Assembly (NCBI RefSeq): GCF_016411825.1
Contig: NZ_JAEKMH010000002.1
Coordinates: 124,001 to 188,000, forward strand
Reading direction: 5' to 3'
Source of the DNA: Devosia sediminis
GTDB lineage: Bacteria; Pseudomonadota; Alphaproteobacteria; Rhizobiales; Devosiaceae
Length of the DNA: 64,000 nucleotides
The position numbers and the translations under genes were made by a program. Below the pieces are notes generated by a model, which saw only the letters and a program-made list of their open reading frames with translations, was not told the origin of the DNA and did not search any database. This document shows positions 17,992 to 26,650 of the stretch, in pieces. How positions within the stretch are numbered: position 1 is the stretch's first letter; each line of letters starts with the position of its first letter.

Positions 17992-18542
17992 GAGAAGGGC
18001 TCGTTCTGGAATACGGCGACCGACCCCATCAGCCGACGGCCATCGGCCATGTTGGAAAGTCCAAGCGGGCCTAGCTGGATGACGATGGGATAGCGGTAAT
18101 AGACCTGCACCAGGACGACCGACCTGCCGGTCCCCGGCGCAAAGCTTTCGGATTCGGTCCAGTCGCAAGGGGCGGTGCAGGGCTGCGGTAGCGGTGGCTC
18201 GACAGTGGCGGACTCGAAGTTTGTCACCACGTTCACGCGCACATGCAGGCCGTCGCAATCGGGCAGGAGCCGATAGAGCCGGTTGCAGACATCGGTGCGG
18301 AACTGTTCGAGCGTCGTGCCGGCGGCCTGGGCCTGTCCGGTGCGAATGGCGCGGGACGCGTCATGGACGGCGCTTTCGAGCACCTGCGAGGCGAGAAACA
18401 CCAGCGAGGTCTGCATGATCGCGCCGATAATGCCGAAGAAAGGAAGGGCGAGCAGGCCGAATTCGATGGCAGTCACGCCATCCTCGTTGCGCCGCAGCCG
18501 CCGCAATTGGCGGAGCAGGAATGTCCCAAAATTGCCGCTCAA
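17988..18542 (-). CDS. tadE: TadE-like pseudopilin
   Basis: The 184-residue protein begins RRLRRNEDGVTAIEFGLLAL, a pseudopilin-type processing site with Glu at +5, then a hydrophobic helix and a periplasmic domain with cysteine residues. The start is TTG 18542, because a stop codon lies seven codons upstream and no ATG exists between; GGGG precedes it. A perfect TTAA-N7-TTAA box lies about 100 bp upstream. Whether this copy is TadE or TadF in strict nomenclature cannot be settled here. Confidence 0.85.
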   Translation of the reverse strand: MSGNFGTFLLRQLRRLRRNEDGVTAIEFGLLALPFFGIIGAIMQTSLVFLASQVLESAVHDASRAIRTGQAQAAGTTLEQFRTDVCNRLYRLLPDCDGLHVRVNVVTNFESATVEPPLPQPCTAPCDWTESESFAPGTGRSVVLVQVYYRYPIVIQLGPLGLSNMADGRRLMGSVAVFQNEPFS

Positions 18543-18589
18543 AGTCGCGGTCCCCGCAGGTTTTCAGCGGGCAAGCCTATGTGGAGACC

Positions 18590-18605
18590 CTAACCCAAAG
18601 GTTAG
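18590..18605. promoter_or_regulatory. Perfect inverted repeat upstream of tadE
   Basis: CTAACC-CAAA-GGTTAG lies 48-63 bp upstream of the tadE start and downstream of the CtrA-like box. It may be an operator or a 5' leader hairpin. Function is unproven. Confidence 0.4.
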
Positions 18606-18641
18606 TTTCGTGGCGCAAGCTGTAGCGGTCGCCGGGACTGG

Positions 18642-18656
18642 TTAAGGTCTGCTTAA
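18642..18656 (-). promoter_or_regulatory. CtrA-like binding box (perfect)
   Basis: TTAA-GGTCTGC-TTAA matches the full CtrA consensus TTAA-N7-TTAA. It is in the 124-bp gap upstream of the minor pilin genes on the minus strand. CtrA controls pilA in Caulobacter, so cell-cycle control of this pilus is plausible. Direct binding is inferred. Confidence 0.6.
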
Positions 18657-18666
18657 CGGGTGTCGA

Positions 18667-19113
18667 TCAGTTCGCGGCCGACTGCACCAGTTGTGAGGAG
18701 GCCAGGGTCTGGCCCGAGAAGCCGGCATCGTCACCCATCATCACCACCGGCTGGCAGGTCGGCGCGCAGGACAGGGTCGTCCGGTTCTGGCCCTGGTAGA
18801 CGGTCATGATCCCGGCGGCCATCTGGACGACTTCCACCAGGGTATCGGCCACCGGCTCGCCACGGCTGTCGAGCACGATCAGGTTGGTCTGGCCATAGCT
18901 CTTGCCGGTGAGGATCAGCGTTTGCGGGTCCTGAATGGTCACGTCGGCAATACCGGGATTACCGACGATGACGGTGGCAGCCGGGGCGCTGATGCGCAGC
19001 ACCCGCGCCATGTTCACATTGACGGTGATCGGGGCGCCGTCCTGGGCTTGCAGCGGCATCGGCGCGACAAAGCTTGCGGCGATCATCAGGGCAATGGCGG
19101 CAAGGCGGAACAT
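18667..19113 (-). CDS. Pilus assembly protein N-terminal (secretin N0-like) domain protein
   Basis: The 148-residue protein has a signal peptide ending near LQAQ (residue 24). It contains the domain found at the start of CpaC secretins: VNMARVLRISAPAATVIVGN followed by GIADVTIQDPQTLILTGKS and GQTNLIVLD. It thus looks like a free-standing copy of the secretin N-terminal module. Two Cys in SCAPTCQP may form a disulfide. It is divergent from flp across a 382-bp intergenic region. A periplasmic accessory role in Tad secretion is likely but not shown. Confidence 0.85.
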   Translation of the reverse strand: MFRLAAIALMIAASFVAPMPLQAQDGAPITVNVNMARVLRISAPAATVIVGNPGIADVTIQDPQTLILTGKSYGQTNLIVLDSRGEPVADTLVEVVQMAAGIMTVYQGQNRTTLSCAPTCQPVVMMGDDAGFSGQTLASSQLVQSAAN

Positions 19114-19495
19114 GGCGAAATCCGATACTGGTACTCTGTGCCGCCAGCATCACGCGGAATGGTAAATACTTGGCAAACGTCCACGTGCTTCGGAGGGTTT
19201 CGTCGTTGTCGGCGGCGGCGAAATATTAACAGGCTATTCATCCGGGGTCGGTGGCAGGCTGCCAATGTTACTTGCCGCTGCCCTATTCAGTTCTACCGGC
19301 GCGCTCCGATGGATAAACTTTTAACGACTGCCCCAACTCTTTGAACATCATGAAAAATGCAGATGCCGCAAGTCCAGGCAGGCTCTTGGCGATTAACGCT
19401 ATTTCAACCTGTGGGGGCTAGCGTCTGGCCATGTTCGATCTGTGACGTGGTCCGACACTGCAGTCACTTATGAACGTGTAAAAAGGAGCCTGGGA
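19114..19495. other. Intergenic regulatory region between divergent pilus genes
   Basis: This 382-bp gap is less GC-rich than its surroundings and has no credible reading frame. It must hold promoters for the minus-strand secretin-domain gene and for flp. A near-consensus CtrA box lies at 19393-19407. I could not assign a clear sigma-70 promoter. Confidence 0.6.
19393..19407 (+). promoter_or_regulatory. CtrA-like binding box upstream of flp
   Basis: TTAA-CGCTATT-TCAA matches CtrA consensus in seven of eight fixed positions, about 90 bp before the flp start. A comparable site activates pilA in Caulobacter. Confidence 0.5.
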
Positions 19496-19681
19496 ATGAA
19501 CATTTTCGCACGTTTCGCGCAGGACGAGTCGGGCGCGACTGCAATCGAGTACGGCCTGATCGCCGCGCTTATCTCTGTTGGTATCATCCTGGCTGCAACC
19601 GCTCTCGGTGACAGCCTCGGTAACCTCTTCAACTACATCGCCGGCGAACTCGGCGGGGCCATCCCGACCGAAGCCGAATAA
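19496..19681 (+). CDS. flp: Flp/Fap pilin, major Tad pilin
   Basis: The 61-residue type IVb pilin has a 13-residue leader ending in ESG, cleaved before ATAIEYGLIAALISV, with the invariant Glu-Tyr at +5/+6. The mature pilin would be only 48 residues, mostly one helix. ATG 19496 has an AAGGAG site. A strong intrinsic terminator follows 40 bp after the stop, which lets the pilin be made in excess over the assembly proteins encoded next. Confidence 0.95.
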   Translation: MNIFARFAQDESGATAIEYGLIAALISVGIILAATALGDSLGNLFNYIAGELGGAIPTEAE

Positions 19682-19720
19682 GACAAGCGCCGGCCAAAAG
19701 CCGCGCCAGTTTTGAATGAA

Positions 19721-19751
19721 GGGGAAGGCTCCGGCCTTCCCCTTTTTCTTT
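19721..19751 (+). terminator. Intrinsic terminator after flp
   Basis: A perfect 9-bp stem GGGGAAGGC / GCCTTCCCC with a TCCG tetraloop is followed by TTTTTCTTT. It lies between flp and cpaA. Confidence 0.9.
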
Positions 19752-19809
19752 GAGCTTTCTTAACAGGGTTGCGGCACGCTTGTGTCTCTACCCATCGAGG
19801 TCATCGCCC

Positions 19810-20310
19810 ATGTCCACCCTAGCCCTGCTGATCTTTCCTGCGGCCATGGCCTTTGCGGCATCCTCGGACCTTCTGACCATGCGCATTTCCAACCGGCTGG
19901 TCCTGTTCCTTGCGGCGAGCTTCTGCGTGGTGGCGCTGGCGGTCGAGATGCCGCTGCAGCAATTCGCTCTGCATGTCGCCTGCGCCTTTGTGGTTCTGGT
20001 GGTCGGTTTCACTTTCTTTGCGTTGCGCTGGATCGGCGGTGGCGATGCCAAGCTTGCGGCGGCGACGACGCTGTGGCTCGGCTTCGGCCTCACCCTGCCT
20101 TATCTTGCCTATACTGCCTTGCTCGGCGGCGCCCTGACGCTGATCGTGCTTGCCCTGCGGCGCCTGCCGCTGGTGCCAATGATTGCGCGCTTCCGCTGGC
20201 TCGAGCGCCTGCACGACGAAAAGCAGGGCGTGCCCTATGGCGTCGCCATGGCGGTGGCCGGCCTTTTGACCTATTCCCACACCGCGATCTACGCGCGCCT
20301 CGTCTCCTGA
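19810..20310 (+). CDS. cpaA: A24-family prepilin peptidase
   Basis: The 166-residue polytopic membrane protein is the aspartic peptidase that removes the leader of Flp pilin and pseudopilins. Both catalytic aspartates are visible: Asp20 in SSDLLTMRISN and Asp79 in the GGGDAKL motif. It lacks the N-methylation domain of larger PilD enzymes, as usual for CpaA. ATG 19810 is chosen over the longer frame from 19750, which starts inside the terminator. Confidence 0.93.
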   Translation: MSTLALLIFPAAMAFAASSDLLTMRISNRLVLFLAASFCVVALAVEMPLQQFALHVACAFVVLVVGFTFFALRWIGGGDAKLAAATTLWLGFGLTLPYLAYTALLGGALTLIVLALRRLPLVPMIARFRWLERLHDEKQGVPYGVAMAVAGLLTYSHTAIYARLVS

Positions 20311-20432
20311 TCTCTGTCCTTGTCCGCTTTCCAGCACCCCGGCTTGGCTGCGGGTGCTTTATTGCGTTCCGGTCATCTGTTTTGCAAAAAGCAAGCATTC
20401 ATAACTTGTTAACGCCTTTTGCAAAGTCCTGA

Positions 20433-20447
20433 TTAACCAAACCTTGA
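20433..20447 (+). promoter_or_regulatory. CtrA-like box upstream of cpaB
   Basis: TTAA-CCAAACC-TTGA matches CtrA consensus at seven of eight fixed positions, 64 bp before the cpaB start. It is the third such site in the Tad locus. Confidence 0.42.
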
Positions 20448-20510
20448 CCCTTTGGTTTCATAGTTCAGCCGGTGGAACTGGGCCTTTATTGCCCTCAACC
20501 GGAGTAGGTC

Positions 20511-21410
20511 ATGAGACCGGCGCGTATTATCCTGTTGTTGGTTGCCCTCGTGGCCGGAACCCTTGCTGCCTTTCTGGTGACCCGTGGCGGACGGGCGCCC
20601 GCGCCCACCGTCGTCACCCAGGTCGTCGAGGAAGCCAAGACGCAGATCCTCGTGGCCAAGGCGCCGATTGGCGTCGGCGAACGCCTCAGCGCCGAGCGCG
20701 TGGAGTGGCAGGACTGGCCCGAAGGCGCGTTGCGCGCCGAATATGTGACCGTGGCTGCCATGCCCGATGCGCCCGAGCAGCTTACCGGCGCCGTGGCGCG
20801 CTTCGAATTCTTCCCCGGTGAGCCGATCCGCGAAGCCAAGCTGGTGCGCGCCGACCAGGGCTATCTCTCGGCCGTGCTCTCCTCGGGCAAGCGCGGCGTC
20901 TCCGTGACCGTCACCGCGGCCTCGAGCGCCGGCGGCTTTGTCGTTCCCAACGATCATGTCGACGTGCTGCTCACCACCTCCTCGGCTATGGGGCAGCGCT
21001 CGGAAGTCATTCTTTCCAATGTGCGGGTGTTAGCCATCGGCAAGCGCCTGGGTGAACTCGGCGTCACCGGCGGTGACGAGACCGGCACCCAGCCCAGCCC
21101 GACGCCCACCACCTTCGACAATGCGACGATCGCCACACTCGAACTCGATCCGGCCCAGGCCGAAACGCTCGTCAATGCCTCGACCCGCGGCCAGCTCAGC
21201 CTGACCCTGCGCTCGGTCGCCGATTTCAATCGCGCCGATAGCGGCCCGGCCGCCACCAACCAGGCGGTCCGCCTCATTCGCTACGGCAAGGAACAGAGCG
21301 TCCTGGCCGGCAGCAGCGCCGCCGGCACCGACTACAGCGCCGATGCCACCATGCCCGACACCAACTCATACCCTGTGGCGACCGAAATGCCCCAGGTCCT
21401 GCCGCAATAG
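20511..21410 (+). CDS. cpaB: Tad pilus assembly protein CpaB/RcpC
   Basis: The 299-residue protein has an N-terminal membrane anchor (residues 5-24) and a periplasmic SAF domain (about 44-110, VAKAPIGVGERLSAERVEW) followed by the RcpC domain with RGVSVTVTAAS and FVVPNDHVDVLLT. CpaB/RcpC is thought to aid the outer-membrane secretin. A Thr/Pro-rich linker occurs at about 195-205. The gene is 12 bp upstream of cpaC and follows a 200-bp gap after cpaA, suggesting its own promoter. Confidence 0.93.
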   Translation: MRPARIILLLVALVAGTLAAFLVTRGGRAPAPTVVTQVVEEAKTQILVAKAPIGVGERLSAERVEWQDWPEGALRAEYVTVAAMPDAPEQLTGAVARFEFFPGEPIREAKLVRADQGYLSAVLSSGKRGVSVTVTAASSAGGFVVPNDHVDVLLTTSSAMGQRSEVILSNVRVLAIGKRLGELGVTGGDETGTQPSPTPTTFDNATIATLELDPAQAETLVNASTRGQLSLTLRSVADFNRADSGPAATNQAVRLIRYGKEQSVLAGSSAAGTDYSADATMPDTNSYPVATEMPQVLPQ

Positions 21411-21422
21411 GGGCGAGAGACG

Positions 21423-22832
21423 ATGGAAATGATCAAGACCAAGTCCCCGCTTATGACCCGCACGCTGCTGGCTGCGGGCATGGCCGCCCTGATGCTCGGC
21501 ACGGTTGGCACCGTCCCGGCTTTCGCCGAGGCGCAGATCACCATTGCCGGCAATGCCTATGGCGCGGTGCGCAAGGTCGATCTCGAGCTCAACAAGTCGA
21601 TGATCGTCGATCTTCCCGCCGGCGTCTCCGAAGTCATCGTTTCCCAGCCCGACGTTGCGGCGGCGATCATGCGCAGCCGCACCCGTGCCATCGTGCAGGG
21701 CGTCACCGGCGGCGACACCAATATCTTTTTCCTCGATGACAACGGCCGCACCATTCAGGTGCTCGACATGCGCGTCATCGAGCAGCCGTCCCAGGTCGGC
21801 AATGCGCTCGAGGACGCCCTGGCGCGTGTCATTCCCGGCTCCCGCATCAGCGTCGAATCGGTGACCCTTGGCGAGGACACCAATCGCGTCGTGCTGACGG
21901 GCACTGTGCAGTCTGCCGAGGATCGCGATCGCGCCATTTCCGTGGCCACCCAGTTCGCTGGTGGTCCGGAAAACGTCGCCAGCATCATCGATGTCGCCGG
22001 CGCTCAGCAGGTCATGCTCCAGGTCACCGTGTCAGAGGTCAAGCGCGACGTCGCTCGCCAGTTCGGCATCAATTTTGGTGCGCTGCTCAACGTGGGCACT
22101 TTGAACCTGTTCGAGTTCACCAACCGGCTGTTGACCGATCAATTCCCGACCGATGGCCTCGATGTGGGCTTCACCGACGGCTCCAACTACACGGTGGCCG
22201 CCGCTGTGCGCGCACTGGAAGGCCGCGGCGCCCTGCGCGTCCTGGCTCAGCCCAACCTCACCGCCATCTCGGGCGAAGAGGCCAAGTTCCTGGCCGGCGG
22301 CGAACTGCCCTACTACACTTGGGATGACGAGGAGGACACCCGCACGGTGACGTTCAAGCCCTATGGCGTCGAGCTGTCCTTTGTGCCCACGGTCAAGTCC
22401 AACGGCGCGATCGGCCTCAAGGTCGACACCTCGGTGTCCGAACCCCAGGCCGACGCTTCCATCACCAAGCGTCAGGCGTCGACCACGGTCGAAGTGGCCA
22501 GCGGCATGACCCTCGCCATCGGCGGCCTGCTGCAGGAAACCTCGCGCCAGGACATCGAGCAGTTCCCCGTGCTCGGCGACATCCCGATCTTGGGTGCGCT
22601 GTTCCGCTCGCGCGATTATCGCACCGAGCAGACCGAACTGGTCATCCTCGTCACGCCCTATCTGGTGGCGCCCAGCCCGGCCAACACCATTCCCGTGCCC
22701 ACCGACACTTCCCGCATGGCAAGCGACGCCGAAGGCATTTTCCTCGGCCGCCTGGAGAACATGTATGGGGTCGGCGCCACCGGCGAATTCCGGGGCGGTT
22801 TTTCCGGCTCGGTCGGTTTCGTCCTCGATTGA
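21423..22832 (+). CDS. cpaC: Tad pilus outer-membrane secretin CpaC/RcpA
   Basis: The 469-residue secretin has a signal peptide ending near AFAEA (residue 38) and an N0-like domain (VDLELNKSMIVDLPAGVSEV). A BON-like segment follows (RVVLTGTVQSAEDRDRAI), then the secretin domain with VRALEGRGALRVLAQPNLTA and SGMTLAIGGLLQE. It forms the gated pilus channel in the outer membrane. The next gene, 23 bp downstream, is cpaE; the usual cpaD gene is absent from between them. Confidence 0.94.
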   Translation: MEMIKTKSPLMTRTLLAAGMAALMLGTVGTVPAFAEAQITIAGNAYGAVRKVDLELNKSMIVDLPAGVSEVIVSQPDVAAAIMRSRTRAIVQGVTGGDTNIFFLDDNGRTIQVLDMRVIEQPSQVGNALEDALARVIPGSRISVESVTLGEDTNRVVLTGTVQSAEDRDRAISVATQFAGGPENVASIIDVAGAQQVMLQVTVSEVKRDVARQFGINFGALLNVGTLNLFEFTNRLLTDQFPTDGLDVGFTDGSNYTVAAAVRALEGRGALRVLAQPNLTAISGEEAKFLAGGELPYYTWDDEEDTRTVTFKPYGVELSFVPTVKSNGAIGLKVDTSVSEPQADASITKRQASTTVEVASGMTLAIGGLLQETSRQDIEQFPVLGDIPILGALFRSRDYRTEQTELVILVTPYLVAPSPANTIPVPTDTSRMASDAEGIFLGRLENMYGVGATGEFRGGFSGSVGFVLD

Positions 22833-22855
22833 TCGCGGATCAGGAGTAGTCGTTC

Positions 22856-24127
22856 ATGAGTTTCCTCACCCCTGAAAAGCCCCCGCAGGTCGAAGAACCC
22901 GCCGCCGAGATCGCGTCTGGCGCCCGGCTTGTGCCGCGCATCACCATCCAGGCCTTCTGCGAGCATTCCCAGACGGCACAATTGGTGGAAAGCGCTCTGC
23001 ACGACCGGCGCATGTCCAAGGTGGCGCTGACCACCCACAATGGCGGCATCGAAGGCGCGGTCGAGACCTACAAGTCCAACCCGACGCCCAACCTCATTAT
23101 CGTCGAAACGACGCTGACGCCCGATGCCATTCCCGAAAGTCTCGCGCGCCTGGCCGAGGTCTGCGATGCTTCGACCCGCGTCATCGTGCTCGGCCACGTC
23201 AACGACGTGCTGCTGTATCGCGAGCTGATCCGCTCGGGCATTTCCGAATATGTGGTGCTGCCGGCCACCTCGGCCGAGATCGTCACCGCCATTACCGAGC
23301 TCTATGCGGCCGAAGGCGCGGCGCCCATCGGCCGCACCGTCGGCTTCATTTCCGCCAAGGGTGGCGCGGGCAGTTCCACCATTGCCCACAATGTCTCCTG
23401 GGCCATTGCTACCGGTCTCCGGCAGGATTGCCTTATCGTCGATATGGACCTCGCCTTCGGCACCGCCGGGCTCAACTTCAACCAGCCGCCCCATGGTCTC
23501 GCCGATGCGGTGCTGGCCAACCAGAAGGTCGATCAAACCATGCTGGACCGGCTGATGAGCAAGGCGGCCAACCACATCAACCTGCTGACCGCGCCCGCCA
23601 CCCTCGACCGCACCTGGGATTTCGAGGAGCGGGAATTCGAGCAGGTGATCGAGATCTGTCAGAAGAGCGTGCCGGTCATCGTGCTCGACATTCCGCACGC
23701 CTGGAATGCCTGGACGCGCCAGACCCTGGCCTCCATCGACGACGTGGTCATCGTCGCCGAGCCGGACCTCGCCAACCTGCGCAATGCCAAGAACCTGGCC
23801 GATGCCATCAAGACGCTGAGGCCCACCGACAATGCGCCCAAGCTGGTCATCAACAAGCAGGGCGTGCCGCGCCGTCCAGAAATCGGGGCAGCCGAGTTCG
23901 CCTCGTCCGTGGAATGCAGCCTCATTGGCCAGATTGGCTTTGACGCGGCGCTTTTCGGCACGGCCGCCAACAATGGCCAGATGATTGCCGAGGTTTCCTC
24001 GGGCAGCAAGGTCATCGAGACTTTCTCGGCCATCGGCATGCAGGTCACCGGCCGCCAGGTCACCCACGGCGCCAGCAAGGGAGCGAGCCTGCTCAAGCTC
24101 CCGTCGCTGTTCAGGAAGCGGGCTTAG
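22856..24127 (+). CDS. cpaE: Tad pilus assembly ATPase CpaE (TadZ-like)
   Basis: The 423-residue protein has an N-terminal receiver-like domain (about 25-150) and a MinD/ParA-type ATPase domain with the deviant Walker A SAKGGAGSSTIA (about residues 164-175). CpaE/TadZ directs pilus machinery to its polar site. Switch motif DMDLAFGTAGL follows. The N-terminal domain shows no conserved phospho-acceptor pattern, as usual for this family. It lies 34 bp before cpaF. Confidence 0.93.
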   Translation: MSFLTPEKPPQVEEPAAEIASGARLVPRITIQAFCEHSQTAQLVESALHDRRMSKVALTTHNGGIEGAVETYKSNPTPNLIIVETTLTPDAIPESLARLAEVCDASTRVIVLGHVNDVLLYRELIRSGISEYVVLPATSAEIVTAITELYAAEGAAPIGRTVGFISAKGGAGSSTIAHNVSWAIATGLRQDCLIVDMDLAFGTAGLNFNQPPHGLADAVLANQKVDQTMLDRLMSKAANHINLLTAPATLDRTWDFEEREFEQVIEICQKSVPVIVLDIPHAWNAWTRQTLASIDDVVIVAEPDLANLRNAKNLADAIKTLRPTDNAPKLVINKQGVPRRPEIGAAEFASSVECSLIGQIGFDAALFGTAANNGQMIAEVSSGSKVIETFSAIGMQVTGRQVTHGASKGASLLKLPSLFRKRA

Positions 24128-24161
24128 CCGCAGGCGCAGGGACCATACAGGGACGAACGAG

Positions 24162-25652
24162 ATGTTTGGCAAGCGCACCACATTCGGCGGCAATACACCG
24201 GGACTGAGCGAGGCTCCGCGCCCGATCGCCAGCCCGCCCCCGGTCGCCGTTCCCGCGCCGCAGCGTCGCGCCAGCGATGGCGACGCCATGGCAGCGCGCA
24301 TGCGCACCACCGACGAAGTTCTCGATGTGCGCGCCCCCGCCGATGCGCAGCGCGCCAAGGAATATTTCCAGACCAAGTCGGCCATCTTCAATGCGCTGAT
24401 CGACTCCATCGACCTCAGCCAGCTCGCGACCATGGAGACGCAGGCGGCGCGCGAGGAAATCCGCGACATCGTCGCCGAGATCATCGCGCTCAAATCCATT
24501 GTCATGTCGATTTCCGAACAGGAAGACCTGCTCGAGGATATCTGCAACGACGTGCTCGGCTATGGCCCGCTCGAGCCGCTCCTGGCGCGTGACGACATCG
24601 CCGACATCATGGTGAACGGCTCCCAGAAGTGCTACATCGAAGTCGGCGGCAAGGTGCGCCTGACCAATGTGCGCTTCCGCGACGATGCGCATCTGATGAA
24701 TGTCTGCCAGCGCATCGTTTCCCAGGTCGGCCGTCGCGTCGACGAAGGCTCGCCGATCTGTGACGCCCGCCTCCCCGACGGCTCCCGCGTCAACGTCATC
24801 GCGCCGCCCCTGGCGATCGACGGCGCCGCCCTCACCATCCGTAAGTTCAAGAAGGACAAGCTGACCCTCCAGCAGCTCGTCAAATACAACTCCATCTCGC
24901 CCGAAGGCGCAGAAGTGCTGCGCATCCTCGGTCGCGTCCGCGCCAATGTTCTGATCTCGGGTGGTACCGGCTCGGGCAAGACCACGCTGCTCAACTGCCT
25001 CACCGCCTTCATCGAGAAGGACGAGCGGGTCATCACCTGCGAGGACTCGGCCGAACTCCAGCTCCAGCAGCCCCACGTCGTGCGTCTCGAAACCCGCCCG
25101 CCCAACCTCGAGGGCGAGGGCGAGATCACCATGCGCGATCTCATCAAGAACTGCCTGCGTATGCGTCCCGAACGCATCATCGTCGGCGAAGTCCGCGGCC
25201 CGGAGAGTTTCGACCTTCTCCAGGCCATGAATACGGGCCACGACGGTTCCATGGGCACGCTGCACGCCAACTCGCCGCGCGAGGCCCTGTCGCGTCTTGA
25301 ATCCATGATCACGATGGGTGGCTATGCGCTCCCCAGCCGCACCATCCGCGAAATGATCGTCTCGTCCATCGACGTCATCGTCCAGGCCGCCCGTCTGCGC
25401 GATGGTTCGCGCCGCATCACCCACATTTCCGAAGTGCTGGGCATGGAAGGCGACGTCATCGTTACCCAGGACGTCTTCGTCTATGACATCCTGGGCGAAG
25501 ACGCCAACGGCATGCTGATCGGCCGTCACCGCTCCACCGGCATCACCAAGCCGCAATTCACCGAGCGCGCCCGCTATTTCAACGAGGAAGCCAACCTCGT
25601 CGAAGCGCTGGAAAAGGCCAATACCGAGCAGCACGAGATCCTGGGGCGCTGA
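24162..25652 (+). CDS. cpaF: Tad pilus secretion ATPase CpaF/TadA
   Basis: The 496-residue hexameric secretion ATPase powers pilin extrusion. Residues 1-60 form a Pro/Ala-rich tail, 60-240 the N-terminal domain (CNDVLGYGPLEPLLARDDI), and the C-terminal motor has Walker A GGTGSGKTT at 267-275, Asp box VITCEDSAELQL, Walker B MRPERIIVGEVRG and His box TGHDGSMGTLHAN. ATG 24162 is used; the frame open from 23985 overlaps cpaE. It is followed after 2 bp by tadB. Confidence 0.96.
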   Translation: MFGKRTTFGGNTPGLSEAPRPIASPPPVAVPAPQRRASDGDAMAARMRTTDEVLDVRAPADAQRAKEYFQTKSAIFNALIDSIDLSQLATMETQAAREEIRDIVAEIIALKSIVMSISEQEDLLEDICNDVLGYGPLEPLLARDDIADIMVNGSQKCYIEVGGKVRLTNVRFRDDAHLMNVCQRIVSQVGRRVDEGSPICDARLPDGSRVNVIAPPLAIDGAALTIRKFKKDKLTLQQLVKYNSISPEGAEVLRILGRVRANVLISGGTGSGKTTLLNCLTAFIEKDERVITCEDSAELQLQQPHVVRLETRPPNLEGEGEITMRDLIKNCLRMRPERIIVGEVRGPESFDLLQAMNTGHDGSMGTLHANSPREALSRLESMITMGGYALPSRTIREMIVSSIDVIVQAARLRDGSRRITHISEVLGMEGDVIVTQDVFVYDILGEDANGMLIGRHRSTGITKPQFTERARYFNEEANLVEALEKANTEQHEILGR

Positions 25653-25654
25653 GC

Positions 25655-26629
25655 ATGACCACGCTGTTGCTTCTCGTCCTCTTCGCCGTGACCATCGGGG
25701 CGGCAGGCTTTGCCCTCGTGCCATCGGCGCTGGGCAACAAGCGCGCGCAGGCCCGCATGAAGGCCTTCCAGGGCGATATCCGCGCAAATCGCAGCAATGC
25801 CGATGCCAGCCGCGTCCGCGAGACCCGCCGCAAGAGCGTCCAGCAGGCGCTGAAATCGCAGGCCGACGAGCTCAATGCCAGGAAACGCTTGACGCTGGAA
25901 AACCTGATCTTCCAGGCCGGCATGACCATCAGCAAGGGTACTTTCATCCGCAACAGCGTCATCTTCGGCGCCGTGCTGTTCGTCATCCTGTTCCTGGCTC
26001 AGGTGCCGTTCTACTTTGCCGGCATCTTCGCCGTCGCTGGCGCCTACCTGCTGCCGCGCATGTATGTCTCGCAAAAGCGCAAGCGCTATCAGGACAAGTT
26101 CCTAGAGGAACTGCCTAACGCCATCGAAGCCATCGTGCGCGGCGTCAAGACCGGTCTGCCGCTCAACGACTCGATGCGGGTCGTCGCCAAGGATACCAAG
26201 GAGCCGGTCCGCTCGGAATTCGCCCGTGTGCTCGATCAGCAGAGTTTTGGCTTCTCCATGCAGGAGGCGGTGCAGATCCTGCTCGAGCGGGTGCCGCTGC
26301 CGGAAGTGAATTTCTTTGTCGTCGTCATTTCGGTGCAGCAGCAGTCCGGCGGCAATCTTTCCGAAGCTTTGGGCAACCTCGCGCGCGTGCTGCGCAACCG
26401 CAAGAAGATGAAGCAGAAGGTCAAGGCCATGTCGTCGGAAGCCAAGGCGTCCGCCGGCATCATCGGCTCGCTGCCCATCGTCGTAGCCATTCTCGTGTCG
26501 CTGGTTTCGCCTAGCTATCTCGTGCCGCTCTTTGCCACGCCGATCGGCAATGTCTGCCTCGGCATCGGTATCCTCATGTTGGCCGCGGGTATTTTCGTCA
26601 TGCACCGCATGGTGCAGTTCGAAATCTGA
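25655..26629 (+). CDS. tadB: Tad pilus inner-membrane protein TadB (T2SF domain)
   Basis: The 324-residue protein has an N-terminal membrane segment, a pair of central membrane segments (about 105-135), and a type II secretion F domain (about 158-285) with ELPNAIEAIVRGVKTGLPL and the QQQSGGNLSEALGNLA motif. C-terminal membrane helices follow. With TadC it forms the platform that couples CpaF to pilin. It starts 2 bp after cpaF. Confidence 0.93.
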   Translation: MTTLLLLVLFAVTIGAAGFALVPSALGNKRAQARMKAFQGDIRANRSNADASRVRETRRKSVQQALKSQADELNARKRLTLENLIFQAGMTISKGTFIRNSVIFGAVLFVILFLAQVPFYFAGIFAVAGAYLLPRMYVSQKRKRYQDKFLEELPNAIEAIVRGVKTGLPLNDSMRVVAKDTKEPVRSEFARVLDQQSFGFSMQEAVQILLERVPLPEVNFFVVVISVQQQSGGNLSEALGNLARVLRNRKKMKQKVKAMSSEAKASAGIIGSLPIVVAILVSLVSPSYLVPLFATPIGNVCLGIGILMLAAGIFVMHRMVQFEI

Positions 26630-26650
26630 TCGTCCTCGGGAGGCAGTGCC

